Shown here in pieces: positions 17,301 to 26,358 of a stretch of 64,000 bases of DNA (position 1 is its first letter; every line of letters starts with the position of its first letter). The position numbers were made by a program, and so were the translations under genes. Under the pieces are notes generated by a model, which saw only the letters and a program-made list of their open reading frames with translations, had not been told where the DNA came from and made no database searches. The DNA is from Rhodospirillales bacterium (GTDB taxonomy: Bacteria; Pseudomonadota; Alphaproteobacteria; Rhodospirillales; Shumkoniaceae), in the NCBI GenBank assembly GCA_018432935.1, contig JAHDSF010000002.1, forward strand, positions 1 through 64,000, given 5' to 3'.

Positions 17301-17768
17301 TTGCTGGAGTCCTCCGATCCGGTGGCGCCGGTCAAGGCAGAGATCGCCCGAATTCTGCGTGACGCCGTGAATGCTGCCTCAACCGCCCATCAGCAAGCCT
17401 ATGAGCGGGCCTTGGGCGAGCTCGCCGCCAGCAACGTGTGGACCAAGATCTCCCCCGCGGACCAGCATTCCATCCTGATCGGGGTCGGCCTCGCAGCGCC
17501 GGCTAAGCCGGACATTTCCACTGACGAGAAGCTTCGGACCCAACTCGGCGCCCGGCCGCTGCCATCGATGCGTGCCGAGGTCGATGCGATCTCGGCACGG
17601 GTCAGCCAAGCGATCGAACGGGCGGCGAGGCTCCTGGAACCAAGGGTGCAAACGGTTGCGCTGGATCGCGAGACTCTGCACACAGAGGCCGAAGTCGATG
17701 CCTGGCTCGGCAAGGCTCGGTCGGCGGTTATCGCGGCGTTGAAGGCGGGACCGGTACTGGTGAAATAG
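14310..17768 (+). CDS. brxC: BrxC, large P-loop ATPase of BREX
   Basis: This 1152-residue ATPase starts at the ATG at 14310 with MNLKIKDVLQRDP, typical of BrxC. Walker A is GFYGSGKSHLL near residues 76-86 and Walker B is LLILDEAQQY near 265. Long helical regions follow, with one coiled-coil-like stretch late in the protein. BrxC (related to PglY) is required for both methylation and phage exclusion and is thought to act with PglX and BrxB. It is full length compared with the usual 1,100-1,250 residues. pglX starts 13 bases downstream. Confidence 0.93.
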   Translation: MNLKIKDVLQRDPAEHSLVNQGQARITRETGGQIEQELRGELCTFVCEGEYAEGIQKVVSSFLANMGKTNQRAAWVSGFYGSGKSHLLKMMCHLWQDTAFSDGTTARGLVPHIPDDLRALLRELDIAGRREGGLLAAAGALPGGTIENVRLTILGILLRAVGLPEQYPQARFCLWLKSQGYYDKVKTAVEAAGKVFETELNNLYVSGPLAKALLACDPDIAADEKAVRPVLRSQFPPQTTDIGTAEFLAIAKEALLLCGRGAKLPCTLLILDEAQQYISDSLDRSVIVTEVVEAVSKQLDSRVMVVAAGQSALTDVPLLHKMMDRFTIRVPLSDVEVETVTRKVLLQKKPSAVDGIKNLLESRSGEIDRQLQNTSVASLAKDREVIVDDYPLLPVRRRFWEHCFRQIDAEGTHSQLRSQLRIVHDAVAKISGREVGAVLPGDELYEGLAPEMVTSGVLLREINERILQVHKNYGPLAGSICGLVFLIGKLPREGVANTGVRATKEHIADLLVWDLNDDNGKFRNDVGDMLDRLADKAVLLKVGDEYRIQTREGSEWDAEFRKHQSSLNSDSAKQQFKRDEKLYAEAERIVRGIKLIHGAAKEARQFSLCRGDTPPTADSAAIPVWIRDGWSCAENDVRGEARKAGVDSPVLFVFIPRQSHDELRRSIVDAEAARQTITVKGGNMPTPEGQEAQQSMKSRLATAEDMVDRLIGEIVGNAKLFQGGGNEELSAEFEARIRAAANDSLIRLFPRFHEADTGVWGAVVKRARDGADHPFQPAGHTVETEKHPVCQQVLATVGAGKSGGDVRKELRASPYGWPQDAIDAALIALHRSQHLKARLNGVPLQAGQLDQNKIAKSEFQVENVTLGAADRIKLRKLFQKVGITCKSGEEAAGANQFVNLLFALAREAGGEPPLPAMPSVAEVEKLQSLLGNEQLLAIRNANDDWEARIEEWSKLRALAASRQPAWDLLKGLARHAEAIAEAKPHLDEIAAIRDKRLLLESSDPVAPVKAEIARILRDAVNAASTAHQQAYERALGELAASNVWTKISPADQHSILIGVGLAAPAKPDISTDEKLRTQLGARPLPSMRAEVDAISARVSQAIERAARLLEPRVQTVALDRETLHTEAEVDAWLGKARSAVIAALKAGPVLVK

Positions 17769-17781
17769 GTGGGGGAACGTC

Positions 17782-20700
17782 ATGGGAGCGTTGGCGCGCG
17801 AACTCAGGCGCGATCTGGACACGGCGGTCCGGCAGGCTCGGCGAACCGGCGAAGACGGCGCTCGCAAGGCCCTGGAGCAACTGGCCGTGGGTCATCACGA
17901 ACCGTGGCCGGCTATGACCCCCGAGCAGCGCATGTTGCGCAATCGTCTACGCGCCCATGGCCGACAGCTCGGCGACCGACGCGATCCCCGAACCGGCGCA
18001 CAAGCCATCAGCCGCCTCGCGACCGAATGTGCTTACGAACATTGGCACCGCATGCTCTTCGCCCGGTTCCTCGCGGAGAATGAGCTTCTTATTGAACCTG
18101 GAAGCGGAATCGCGATTTCGCTCGAAGACTGCCGGGAATTGGCTCGGGAACAGGGGCGCGACTGGCTCGACCTTGCCAGTGCCTACGCGGTGCGGATGCT
18201 GCCCCAGATCTTCCGCCCGGGTGATCCCGTTCTCGACATCGTGTTGCCGCCGGAAACACGTCAGGAGTTGGAAACGCTGCTCAAGGTACTTTCCCCCGAT
18301 GTTTTTCAGGCCGACGACAGCCTGGGTTGGGTTTACCAGTATTGGCAGACCGACAAGAAGGACGCGGTCAATCGGTCCGAGGTGAAGATCGGGGCGGATG
18401 AGCTCCCGGCTGTGACCCAGCTTTTCACCGAGGACTACATGGTCCTTTTCCTCCTTCACAACACTCTCGGAGCCTGGTGGGCCGGCAAGGTGCTGGCTGC
18501 AAACCCCGACTTGGCCAACTTGGCAAAGTGCGAGGACGACCTGCGTCCCGCCTGCAGGGTCGGCGACGTCGAGTGGACCTATCTGCGGTTCGTCCGCGAC
18601 ATCAACGACGACGGTGACGAAGGTCCCTGGCGGCCGGCGGCTGGGACATTCGATGGTTGGCCCAAGGCGGCCAAGGACGTCACCGTGCTCGACCCCTGCA
18701 TGGGCTCTGGTCACTTCCTCGTCTTCGCTCTACCAATCCTCGCCGCCTTCCGTATGGCCGAGGATGGGCTGTCCCGCCAGGCTGCTGTCGAGGCGGTGCT
18801 ACGCGACAATCTGTTCGGCCTCGAAATCGATCAGCGCTGCACGCAGATTGCGGCCTTCAATCTCGCCTTCGCCGCTTGGCGCATGGTCGGCTACAGACCC
18901 TTGCCGAAGCTCAACATCGCCTGCTCCGGCCTCGCAATCGGCGTCACGAAACCCGAATGGCTGCGGCTCTCCGAGAAGGCGGTGACGGCGGCCGACCCGG
19001 CGGCACACCGAGACTTGCTCGGCATCGAGAAAAATCTTCTTACAATCGGCCTGGAAGAGCGAGTTAAGAACGGTCTTGAAGCGCTCTACGATCTCTTCGC
19101 CATGGCGCCCTGGCTGGGCAGTCTGATTGATCCACGTAGCGCCAGCGCCGACATCTTCCGCGAGGGCTTTGACAACCTACAGCCGCTGCTTGCGTCGGTC
19201 CTCTCCGCAGCCGAGACGGATGATGCTCGTGAAATGGCCGTCGTAGCGCAAGGCATGGCGAAGGCGGCCGAAAGCTTGAGTAAATGTTACACATTGCAAA
19301 TCACAAACGTCCCATTCTTGGCTGCCGGCAAGATGGTGCCGGGCCTGCGAGAGCATACGGCTTCTCGCTGGCGAGAAGGGAAAGCCGACTTATCTACGGT
19401 CATGCTTCTGCGGATGCTCGCGCTGGCCCATCCAAGGGGAACGATTGCTGCTGTAACACCGCAGAATTGGTACTTTTTGGGAAGCTATCGAAGATTGCGA
19501 GAGCTTTTACTTAGAAAGGCTCGCCTCAACATCACCGCAGATCTAGGACCAGCGGCTTTTCACGACATGAATTGGTGGGCAGCACGGACCGCCCTCACGG
19601 TTCTTTCTGACGAGAGACCCCCTGAGCGGAGCGTGTTCGTGGCAATCGACGCGGAGGCTGGTCGGGCTCCTGAGTTCAAGGCTCAGCATCTGCGCGAGGG
19701 CGAGCTTTGGGTGCTCAACCAAGCGGATCAGTGCAAGAACCCCGACCATCGGATTACTTTGAGCTCGCTCCGGCAAGAGTGCCTGCTATCGACGGTGGCA
19801 GACTACGGAAAGGGCAGCACCACGGGTGATCGACCTCGCTTCCTACGGTACTTCTGGGAATTGAAGAAAATCTCAAAGAGAATGTCGCGATGGCTTGATT
19901 CCCCGAAACCAGGTCAGTTGTGGAGCGGCCGAGAACTAGTACTCACTCATCCTCTCGACTGCCATGAGCTAACTTCACAGCTCGGATGCTGGCTGCGTGG
20001 TCACGAGATTTGGGGTCGCAGAGGCGTTGCTTTAAGCAAAATGCGCTCTCTTGACGCATTTTTGTATGATGGGGAAGTGTTCGACGACAATGTTGGGATC
20101 ATCGCCCCACATAATGATAACGATATCGGGGCGATTGCAGCATACGTATTATCGAAAGAGTACCAACGTGATATAAGGATGATCGATAAAGTACTTAAGG
20201 TCACTGCTGCAACTCTTGTCAAAGTACCGTTTGATGCGGATAAATGGGATAAGGTTGCTGCGGAGAGATTTCCTATCGGATTGCCTGAGCCATACTCAGA
20301 AGATCTGACGCAGTGGCTGTTCCATGGCCACCCCGGACAGACGGAACGCGGTACAGCACTCCAGGTGGCAGTGCTTCGGCTTGTCGGCTATCGCTGGCCA
20401 GCGGAGACCGATGCTTCCATGCGGATTGCACCCAAGGGACGCGATCTAGCAGCAAAAGCTGCGGCTCTCGAAACCGGCTGTCCGTCAGACCCCGATGGGA
20501 TTGCTTGTCTCATCGCCAGTAAGGGCAAGGCACCTGCACATGAGCGTCTGATCGCATTGCTGGCTGATGCCTTCGGCGCGGAATGGTCCGCAGAGAAGCT
20601 TGCGAGCCTGCTCGCCGAGGTGGGGTTCGCCGGCAAGACCATACAGGACTGGCTGCGCGACGGCTTCTTTGAGAACCACTGCGCGCTATTCCATCAGCGC

Positions 20701-21297
20701 CCCTTCGTATGGCACGTCTGGGACGGCCGTCGTGATGGGTTCCACGCCCTCGTCAATTACCACCGCCTCGCCGCTCCGGACGGCGAGGGGAGGCGCACGC
20801 TGGAGAAGCTGATCTACTCCTATCTCGGTGACTGGATCGAGCGCCAGCGGGCTGAGCAAAAGGCCGGTATCGAGGGCGCCGACGCGCGTCTCGCCTACGC
20901 CGAGCATCTGCGTGCGGAACTGATCAAGATCTTGGAGGGCGAGCCGCCCTACGACATCTTCGTACGCTGGAAGCCTCTGCAGAAGCAGCCGATCGGCTGG
21001 GATCCGGACATCAACGATGGCGTGCGAATGAACATCCGACCCTTCATGACAGGGCGCACGCTGAACGCCCGCGGCGCCAACGCCTGCGTTCTGCGGTCGA
21101 CGCCCAGAATCAAATGGGAGAAGGACCGCGGCAAAGAGCCTACCCGTGACAAGGCAGATTACCCGTGGTTCTGGGGCGCCTCCGGGACCGAGACCGGTTT
21201 TGCGGGCGGGGACTCCTTCGACGGCAACCGCTGGAACGACCTCCACTACTCGGTCGCCTTCAAGCAGGCTGCGCGGCAACGGAAGGGGGGATCATGA
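17782..21297 (+). CDS. pglX: PglX, BREX adenine-specific DNA methyltransferase
   Basis: This 1171-residue N6-adenine methyltransferase methylates host DNA at the BREX site and is needed for defence. The SAM-binding motif I (VLDPCMGSGHFLV) lies near residue 303. Motif IV reads NVPF at residues 509-512 instead of the usual NPPY/NPPF, although the surrounding blocks (KADLSTVMLLRML, VTPQNWYFLGSYRRLR) align with the family. The DNA for residues roughly 490-840, where target recognition lies, is clearly more AT-rich (two 60-base lines at 20101-20220 are 45% and 40% GC), suggesting a swapped recognition region. It overlaps the next gene by four bases. Whether NVPF supports catalysis is unknown. Confidence 0.9.
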   Translation: MGALARELRRDLDTAVRQARRTGEDGARKALEQLAVGHHEPWPAMTPEQRMLRNRLRAHGRQLGDRRDPRTGAQAISRLATECAYEHWHRMLFARFLAENELLIEPGSGIAISLEDCRELAREQGRDWLDLASAYAVRMLPQIFRPGDPVLDIVLPPETRQELETLLKVLSPDVFQADDSLGWVYQYWQTDKKDAVNRSEVKIGADELPAVTQLFTEDYMVLFLLHNTLGAWWAGKVLAANPDLANLAKCEDDLRPACRVGDVEWTYLRFVRDINDDGDEGPWRPAAGTFDGWPKAAKDVTVLDPCMGSGHFLVFALPILAAFRMAEDGLSRQAAVEAVLRDNLFGLEIDQRCTQIAAFNLAFAAWRMVGYRPLPKLNIACSGLAIGVTKPEWLRLSEKAVTAADPAAHRDLLGIEKNLLTIGLEERVKNGLEALYDLFAMAPWLGSLIDPRSASADIFREGFDNLQPLLASVLSAAETDDAREMAVVAQGMAKAAESLSKCYTLQITNVPFLAAGKMVPGLREHTASRWREGKADLSTVMLLRMLALAHPRGTIAAVTPQNWYFLGSYRRLRELLLRKARLNITADLGPAAFHDMNWWAARTALTVLSDERPPERSVFVAIDAEAGRAPEFKAQHLREGELWVLNQADQCKNPDHRITLSSLRQECLLSTVADYGKGSTTGDRPRFLRYFWELKKISKRMSRWLDSPKPGQLWSGRELVLTHPLDCHELTSQLGCWLRGHEIWGRRGVALSKMRSLDAFLYDGEVFDDNVGIIAPHNDNDIGAIAAYVLSKEYQRDIRMIDKVLKVTAATLVKVPFDADKWDKVAAERFPIGLPEPYSEDLTQWLFHGHPGQTERGTALQVAVLRLVGYRWPAETDASMRIAPKGRDLAAKAAALETGCPSDPDGIACLIASKGKAPAHERLIALLADAFGAEWSAEKLASLLAEVGFAGKTIQDWLRDGFFENHCALFHQRPFVWHVWDGRRDGFHALVNYHRLAAPDGEGRRTLEKLIYSYLGDWIERQRAEQKAGIEGADARLAYAEHLRAELIKILEGEPPYDIFVRWKPLQKQPIGWDPDINDGVRMNIRPFMTGRTLNARGANACVLRSTPRIKWEKDRGKEPTRDKADYPWFWGASGTETGFAGGDSFDGNRWNDLHYSVAFKQAARQRKGGS

Positions 21298-21971
21298 CCG
21301 TGGTTGTCCCGGAGCAACAGGAGCTTTTCGGTGCTCCTGACCTGCCAAACCAAGTGGAACGGTTCATCCGGGACGTCCTAGCCAGGCGTCGTCAACCGTC
21401 CGCACGGGAGCTCCTCAGTGACATCGAAACCGCACTGGGGCTGCCGGCACGCTGGCATGTGTCGGCTCTGGTCAGGAAACTGGAGGGGGACCCTGGGCTG
21501 ACGCGAGCGCATCGCGACTACCTGCGGAGCCTGCTGGACGGCGATCTCGCCAGAGCGTTGAGGGGGGAGGGCGCTCCCGACGCCGAGATGGTCTCCTCGA
21601 TCGACCACCTGGTCCGCCAAAGCCGCGTCTACCGCGCCTCCGAGGCCTTCAAGGACATGGTCCAGTTCATGGCGCGCTTCCGCGACTACGCGCCTTACAA
21701 CAACATGCAGGACCGCTGGTGGCCTGGGCGCGCAGACCTGGACCACCATTCGGTTGAGATCGAGGCGGAGGCGGTCGCCTATCTCGTGACCAGCCGCTTG
21801 GGCCTCGAGGGCACGAGCGCCGAATACATTTCCCGCCATCTCGGAGCGGGTGACATTCCCGCTGGCGTATCCATCGATCATATCGCCAAGACGGCGGGAC
21901 AGCTCGAACGCATGACGACGCAGCTTCTGCCGAAACCCCAACCGCGCCCCCGCAAGGAAGGAACGGCATGA
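21294..21971 (+). CDS. ImmA/IrrE-like BREX accessory protein lacking its catalytic core
   Basis: This 225-residue protein lies between pglX and pglZ and overlaps both by four bases. The N-terminal region has an HTH-like block (SARELLSDIETALGLP). At residues 120-160 the sequence runs RFRDYAPYNNM then QDRWWPGRADL then EIEAEAVAYLV. In full-length relatives as I recall them, YxPxNNM and WWPxR are separated by over 100 residues holding the HExxH zinc-binding helix. Here they are fused near 21,704-21,712 without a frameshift, so this looks like an in-frame internal deletion that removes the metallopeptidase centre. The outer parts seem intact, so it may persist as a binding or regulatory protein. 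Confidence 0.7.
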   Translation: MTVVVPEQQELFGAPDLPNQVERFIRDVLARRRQPSARELLSDIETALGLPARWHVSALVRKLEGDPGLTRAHRDYLRSLLDGDLARALRGEGAPDAEMVSSIDHLVRQSRVYRASEAFKDMVQFMARFRDYAPYNNMQDRWWPGRADLDHHSVEIEAEAVAYLVTSRLGLEGTSAEYISRHLGAGDIPAGVSIDHIAKTAGQLERMTTQLLPKPQPRPRKEGTA

Positions 21972-24307
21972 GTCCGCTGGCTGCATCGGCGCCCGTCACT
22001 CTCATGGACGCTTTGGTCGCTTCGTTCGATCTGTCGACACGAGTTCCCGACGGCGTGGTCAGTCCAGTCGCGCTGCTGTGGACCGACCCGGACGGGCAGT
22101 GGCGGCCGCTTCTCCCGGCCGTGCGAAAGGTGGTGCCGCACCTCTACGTTCTCGGCGACTATGCGCCCTCGGAAGGAACCGGTCCCGTCATTTGGCTCAA
22201 GTGCGTCATCGACCGGGCGTTGCCGGACGTCGCGCCGCCGCCGGACGTGATCCCGATCCTCTATCTGCCGCAGATCGCGCGCCAGTCGTTGCGTGCCGGC
22301 GGGGATTGCCCGCCAGCGCTTCAGCCGCTCATCGAGCTCCAGTATCGCGGCGCTATCTGGCATCAGCGTAACGGCCGCGACTGGACGGTCGAAGCCTTCC
22401 TGATGTCCGAGCAAGGGCTCGGCCTCGACGTTGCCCAGGATCGCCAGACCCGAGACGCTGCATTGCGCGCCTTGTCAGCGCTGGCCACGGAGCCCGTCGC
22501 AGGACTGCGCGGCCGCCGCGTGGAGGCGGAGGACTTCGACCGATTGCTGATCGGCGACCCTCTGCGCGATCTGCTGGCCTGGATGAACGATGTCGAGGCG
22601 TTCCAGGCTCGGTGCGATGCAAACCGCTGGTCGACCTTCCGCGGGGTGTGCGCGCGGGAATTCGGGTTCGATCCGGAAGCCGACGGCGCCGTTACGGCTG
22701 GGGAACTGCTGCTCGAGGGCGAAGGACGCTGGGACGACGTCTGGCGCCGCTTCTTCGAGGCCCCGGCTGCGTTTCCTGGCGTGCGGCAGTGCCTAAAGGA
22801 GGCGCGCCCGAAGGACCTGCTGTCGGACCCTTCGCGCCGGCCCGGGTTGAATGAAGAGCGGGAGGATCTGCTTCGCCGGGAACTGGAGGCGGTTCTCGAT
22901 CTGCCGCACGGCGTGGCGTGCAAGAAGGTGCTGGCCCTTGAAAGTCAGCACCGGGAACGACGTGGCTGGGTCTGGGCGCAGGTCGGCGACAGCCCGTATG
23001 CCGTGGCGCTGGAACCGCTTGGCCGGCTCGCCCAGTTGGCGCAGGCGCCGATGACCGCTTCGTCGTTGAAAGCCATCATCGACATGTATGCTGGCGGAGG
23101 GTGGCGCTGCGATCGGGCGGCCCTGGAGGCCTTGACGACGGGCAAGTCCGGCAGCGTCTCCTCGTCGGTCGCGCGGGTGGTCAAAGCTCTGTACGAGCCG
23201 TGGCTCGACAGTTCGGCGCGATCCTTCCAGAAGCTGATGTCGGACGCCGGGCCTGCCGCGGCGACGCTTGCCGCCGGCGTTGCCGCGGAGAAGGACGTCT
23301 GCATTCTGTTCGCCGATGGCTTGCGGTACGACGTCGCCACGATGCTGCAGGAGATGCTGGAGAGCCGCGGGCTGCGGGTGCGCCTCGATTCCCGTCTGGC
23401 GCCCGTGCCGACGGTCACCGCTACCGCCAAGCCGCTGGCTTCGCCGGCGCATAATGCCTGTGCGCGCAGCCAGGATGCCCAGTCCTTCGAACCCATACTC
23501 GCTGCCAGCGGACAGCCGGCGACGACCATCCGACTGCGCAAGAGCATGGAAGACATGGGGGTCGAGGTGTTGGACCCGGAGGATCTGCGCATGCCCTCGG
23601 GCGTGGAACATGGTGGTTGGCTGGAAGCCGGAAGCTTCGACGCCCTTGGCCACGCGTTGAAGGGACAAATGGCGGGGCAGATCGACCGGCAGGTCGAACT
23701 TCTCGCAGACCGGATCTCGGAACTGCTCAATTCCGGGTGGGAGCGTGTCCGTGTCGTCACGGACCACGGCTGGCTGCTGCTGCCCGGTGGATTGCCGAAG
23801 ATCGACCTGCCGCACTACCTCGTCGAGGCCCGATGGGCACGATGCGCCGCCGTGAAGGGCGAGTCCGCGACCGAGATTCCCACCTATCCGTGGCACTGGA
23901 ATTCCTTCCTTCGCGTCGCGTCGCCGCCGGGTGTCGGGTCGTTCTACGCTGGCGAGGAGTATGCGCACGGCGGGATCAGCGCGCAGGAATGCGTCGTGCC
24001 CGAGCTGCTCGTGGCACGCGGCGAACAGCAGGCGCGGGCGAGCATCAAGGCGGTGTCCTGGCGCGGGTTGCGGTGCCGGGTCTCCGTTGAGACGAACGCC
24101 GCGGGCGTCACCGTGGACCTGCGGCTCAATTGGAAGCAGGCCGCGTCGTCGATAGCGGCCGGCACCAAGACGCTGGAGACATCCGGCGAGGCGAGTCTTG
24201 TCGTTGAAGACGACCGTCACGAAGGTGCGGCGGCGGCAGTCGTCGTGCTCGACGGGTCGGGCAAGGTCCTCGACTACAAGGCGACGACGGTCGGAGAAGA
24301 ATCATGA
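21968..24307 (+). CDS. pglZ: PglZ, alkaline-phosphatase-superfamily BREX protein
   Basis: This 779-residue protein is assigned to PglZ by the central domain start ILFADGLRYDVATML near residue 445, where the metal-binding Asp is expected, and by VVTDHGWLLLPGG near 600, the second metal site. EYAHGGISAQECVVPELLV follows as in other PglZ proteins. PglZ is present in every BREX type and is a predicted metal-dependent phosphatase or nuclease. The length is close to the usual 800-850 residues. ATGA-type overlaps join it to the ImmA/IrrE-like gene and to brxL. Confidence 0.93.
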   Translation: MSPLAASAPVTLMDALVASFDLSTRVPDGVVSPVALLWTDPDGQWRPLLPAVRKVVPHLYVLGDYAPSEGTGPVIWLKCVIDRALPDVAPPPDVIPILYLPQIARQSLRAGGDCPPALQPLIELQYRGAIWHQRNGRDWTVEAFLMSEQGLGLDVAQDRQTRDAALRALSALATEPVAGLRGRRVEAEDFDRLLIGDPLRDLLAWMNDVEAFQARCDANRWSTFRGVCAREFGFDPEADGAVTAGELLLEGEGRWDDVWRRFFEAPAAFPGVRQCLKEARPKDLLSDPSRRPGLNEEREDLLRRELEAVLDLPHGVACKKVLALESQHRERRGWVWAQVGDSPYAVALEPLGRLAQLAQAPMTASSLKAIIDMYAGGGWRCDRAALEALTTGKSGSVSSSVARVVKALYEPWLDSSARSFQKLMSDAGPAAATLAAGVAAEKDVCILFADGLRYDVATMLQEMLESRGLRVRLDSRLAPVPTVTATAKPLASPAHNACARSQDAQSFEPILAASGQPATTIRLRKSMEDMGVEVLDPEDLRMPSGVEHGGWLEAGSFDALGHALKGQMAGQIDRQVELLADRISELLNSGWERVRVVTDHGWLLLPGGLPKIDLPHYLVEARWARCAAVKGESATEIPTYPWHWNSFLRVASPPGVGSFYAGEEYAHGGISAQECVVPELLVARGEQQARASIKAVSWRGLRCRVSVETNAAGVTVDLRLNWKQAASSIAAGTKTLETSGEASLVVEDDRHEGAAAAVVVLDGSGKVLDYKATTVGEES

Positions 24308-26358
24308 GCATGGAACTCGACCACCTGGACCGTATCGCGGCATCGGTTTTCGATGGCTATCTCGTCCGCAAAGACCTTGTTCGAAAGTACTCGCGCCAGT
24401 ATCCGGTGCCCACGTACGTGGTCGAGTTCCTGCTCGGCCGCTACTGCGCCAGTGTCGATGAGCGGGAGATCCACGAGGGACTTGAGATCGTCGAGAAGCA
24501 GCTCAAGGACCGCACTGTGCGGACCGGCCAGGAGGAGCTGTTCAAGGCCCGGGCGCGCGAGGAGAGTTCGGTCCGCCTGATCGACATCGTCCGCGCGCGT
24601 CTCGATGCCAAGCACGATTGCTACGTCGCCGAACTGCCAAGCTTGGCGCTGCGCGACGTCCGCATCGAGGACTCCCTGGTGCGCGAGAACGAGCGGATGC
24701 TGACGGATGGCTTCTACGCCGAGGTGACCCTGGGCTACGACGGGATCATCGCGCAGGAAAAGGGCGGACGCCCGTTCGCCATCGAGAACCTGCGGCCGAT
24801 TCAGATGTCGAAATCCGACGCGCTCGAGATCCTCGCCAAAGCTCGGCACGCCTTCACGACCGCCGAATGGATCGATTTCCTGCTGCGATCGATCGGGCTT
24901 GAGCCGGCCGCCTTCACCGACCGGGCCAAGATGGTGACGCTCCTGCGGATGATCCCCTTCGTCGAGCGGAACTACAATCTCGTCGAACTCGGGCCGCGCG
25001 GGACCGGCAAGAGCCACTTGTTCCAGCAGATCTCCCCGTACGCGCATCTGATCTCGGGCGGCAAGGCGACCGTGGCCAAGATGTTCGTAAACAACGCGAA
25101 TGGCCAACGGGGCTTGGTGTGCCAATACGACGTCGTGTGCTTCGATGAGGTCGCCGGCATCTCCTTCGACCAGAAGGACGGCGTCAACATCATGAAGGGC
25201 TACATGGCGTCCGGCCAGTTCAGCCGGGGCAAGGAGAACATTCGCGCCGACGGCAGCCTCGTAATGGTCGGCAACTTTGACGTCGATGTCGAGCAGCAGC
25301 AGAAGATCGGTCACCTGCTCAGCCCGATGCCGCCGGAGATGCGCGACGACACGGCCTTCATGGACCGCATCCATGCCTTCGCGCCGGGATGGGACTTCCC
25401 GAAAGTCAGCCCCCGCGAGCACCTGACCGACCACTTTGGTCTCGTGAGCGACTTCCTGAGCGAGTGCTGGACGCGAATTCGGACGGCCAATCGAGTGGCC
25501 GTCATGCAGGGCCGCCTGCATCTCGGCGGCGCCTTGAGCGGCCGCGACATAGAGGCCGTCAACAAGACCTTCAGCGGCCTGATCAAGCTGCTGTTCCCCG
25601 ACCCCGAAATGCCGATTCCGGACGAGGACCTGGAATGGGCCGCTCGCGCCGCGCTGGAGGCGCGGCGCCGGGTCAAGGAGCAACAGAAGCGGGTGTTCAA
25701 GAGCGAGTTCCGGAACACGCATTTCAGCTACATCCTTGGTGCGGAGGGGATCGAGCAGTTCGTATCGACCCCGGAGCTCCACAGCGACGAGGCGATCGAG
25801 AGCGATCCACTGCCGGCCGGCCAAGTCTGGGGCATCAGTTCCGGATTCGGCGAGACCGGTCCCGGCCTGTACCGGATCGAGGTCACCTGCGGTCCCGGCG
25901 GTGGGGTGAAGATCCTGAACCAGCCGACTCCTCCGGCGTTCCGAGAAAGCGTCCGGGTAGGTGAGCAGAACCTTTACACGCGGGCGCGCGACCTGGTCGG
26001 CGATCGAAATCCCCGCGAGGAGGAGTTCTCAATCCAGATGCGGCCGATGGACGCAGATCGCAGCGGCGGTGGGCTTGGCGTGCCGGTGCTCGTCGCACTG
26101 TGCGGTGCGCTCCTCGGGCGGAACACCAAAGGCGGGACGATCATCGTCGGTGAGCTCAACCTGGGCGGATCGATCGAGATAGTTTCGAATGCCGTGGCCA
26201 TGGCCGAGGTCGCCATAGACAAGCAGGCGCAGACACTTTTGATGCCGGTCTCCGCCCGCCGGCAACTCAATGAGTTGCCCGACGACCTCTGGACGAGGAT
26301 CAGCATCGAGTTCTACAAGGACGCGCCTGACGCGGTGTTCAAGGCGCTGGACGAATGA
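24304..26358 (+). CDS. brxL: BrxL, Lon-like AAA+ BREX protein
   Basis: This 684-residue protein has an AAA+ domain with Walker A LGPRGTGKSHLF near residue 230 and Walker B VVCFDEVAG near 280. A C-terminal Lon-like region follows (GTIIVGELNLGGSIEIVSN near 615-635). The upstream segment reads DRSGGGLGVPVLVALCG, where I do not see the usual PSAG-type catalytic serine context, so peptidase activity is doubtful. BrxL marks the operon as type 1 BREX (or the rarer type 4), and the preceding gene order fits type 1. In tested systems it is needed for phage defence but not for methylation, and it forms DNA-encircling rings. It ends the operon. Confidence 0.93.
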   Translation: MSMELDHLDRIAASVFDGYLVRKDLVRKYSRQYPVPTYVVEFLLGRYCASVDEREIHEGLEIVEKQLKDRTVRTGQEELFKARAREESSVRLIDIVRARLDAKHDCYVAELPSLALRDVRIEDSLVRENERMLTDGFYAEVTLGYDGIIAQEKGGRPFAIENLRPIQMSKSDALEILAKARHAFTTAEWIDFLLRSIGLEPAAFTDRAKMVTLLRMIPFVERNYNLVELGPRGTGKSHLFQQISPYAHLISGGKATVAKMFVNNANGQRGLVCQYDVVCFDEVAGISFDQKDGVNIMKGYMASGQFSRGKENIRADGSLVMVGNFDVDVEQQQKIGHLLSPMPPEMRDDTAFMDRIHAFAPGWDFPKVSPREHLTDHFGLVSDFLSECWTRIRTANRVAVMQGRLHLGGALSGRDIEAVNKTFSGLIKLLFPDPEMPIPDEDLEWAARAALEARRRVKEQQKRVFKSEFRNTHFSYILGAEGIEQFVSTPELHSDEAIESDPLPAGQVWGISSGFGETGPGLYRIEVTCGPGGGVKILNQPTPPAFRESVRVGEQNLYTRARDLVGDRNPREEEFSIQMRPMDADRSGGGLGVPVLVALCGALLGRNTKGGTIIVGELNLGGSIEIVSNAVAMAEVAIDKQAQTLLMPVSARRQLNELPDDLWTRISIEFYKDAPDAVFKALDE

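Noticed and set aside
22793-25824. Two minus-strand open frames of 475 and 516 codons over pglZ and brxL
   Set aside because: Both are antisense to genes with solid family motifs and overlapping operon spacing, so they are treated as shadows.
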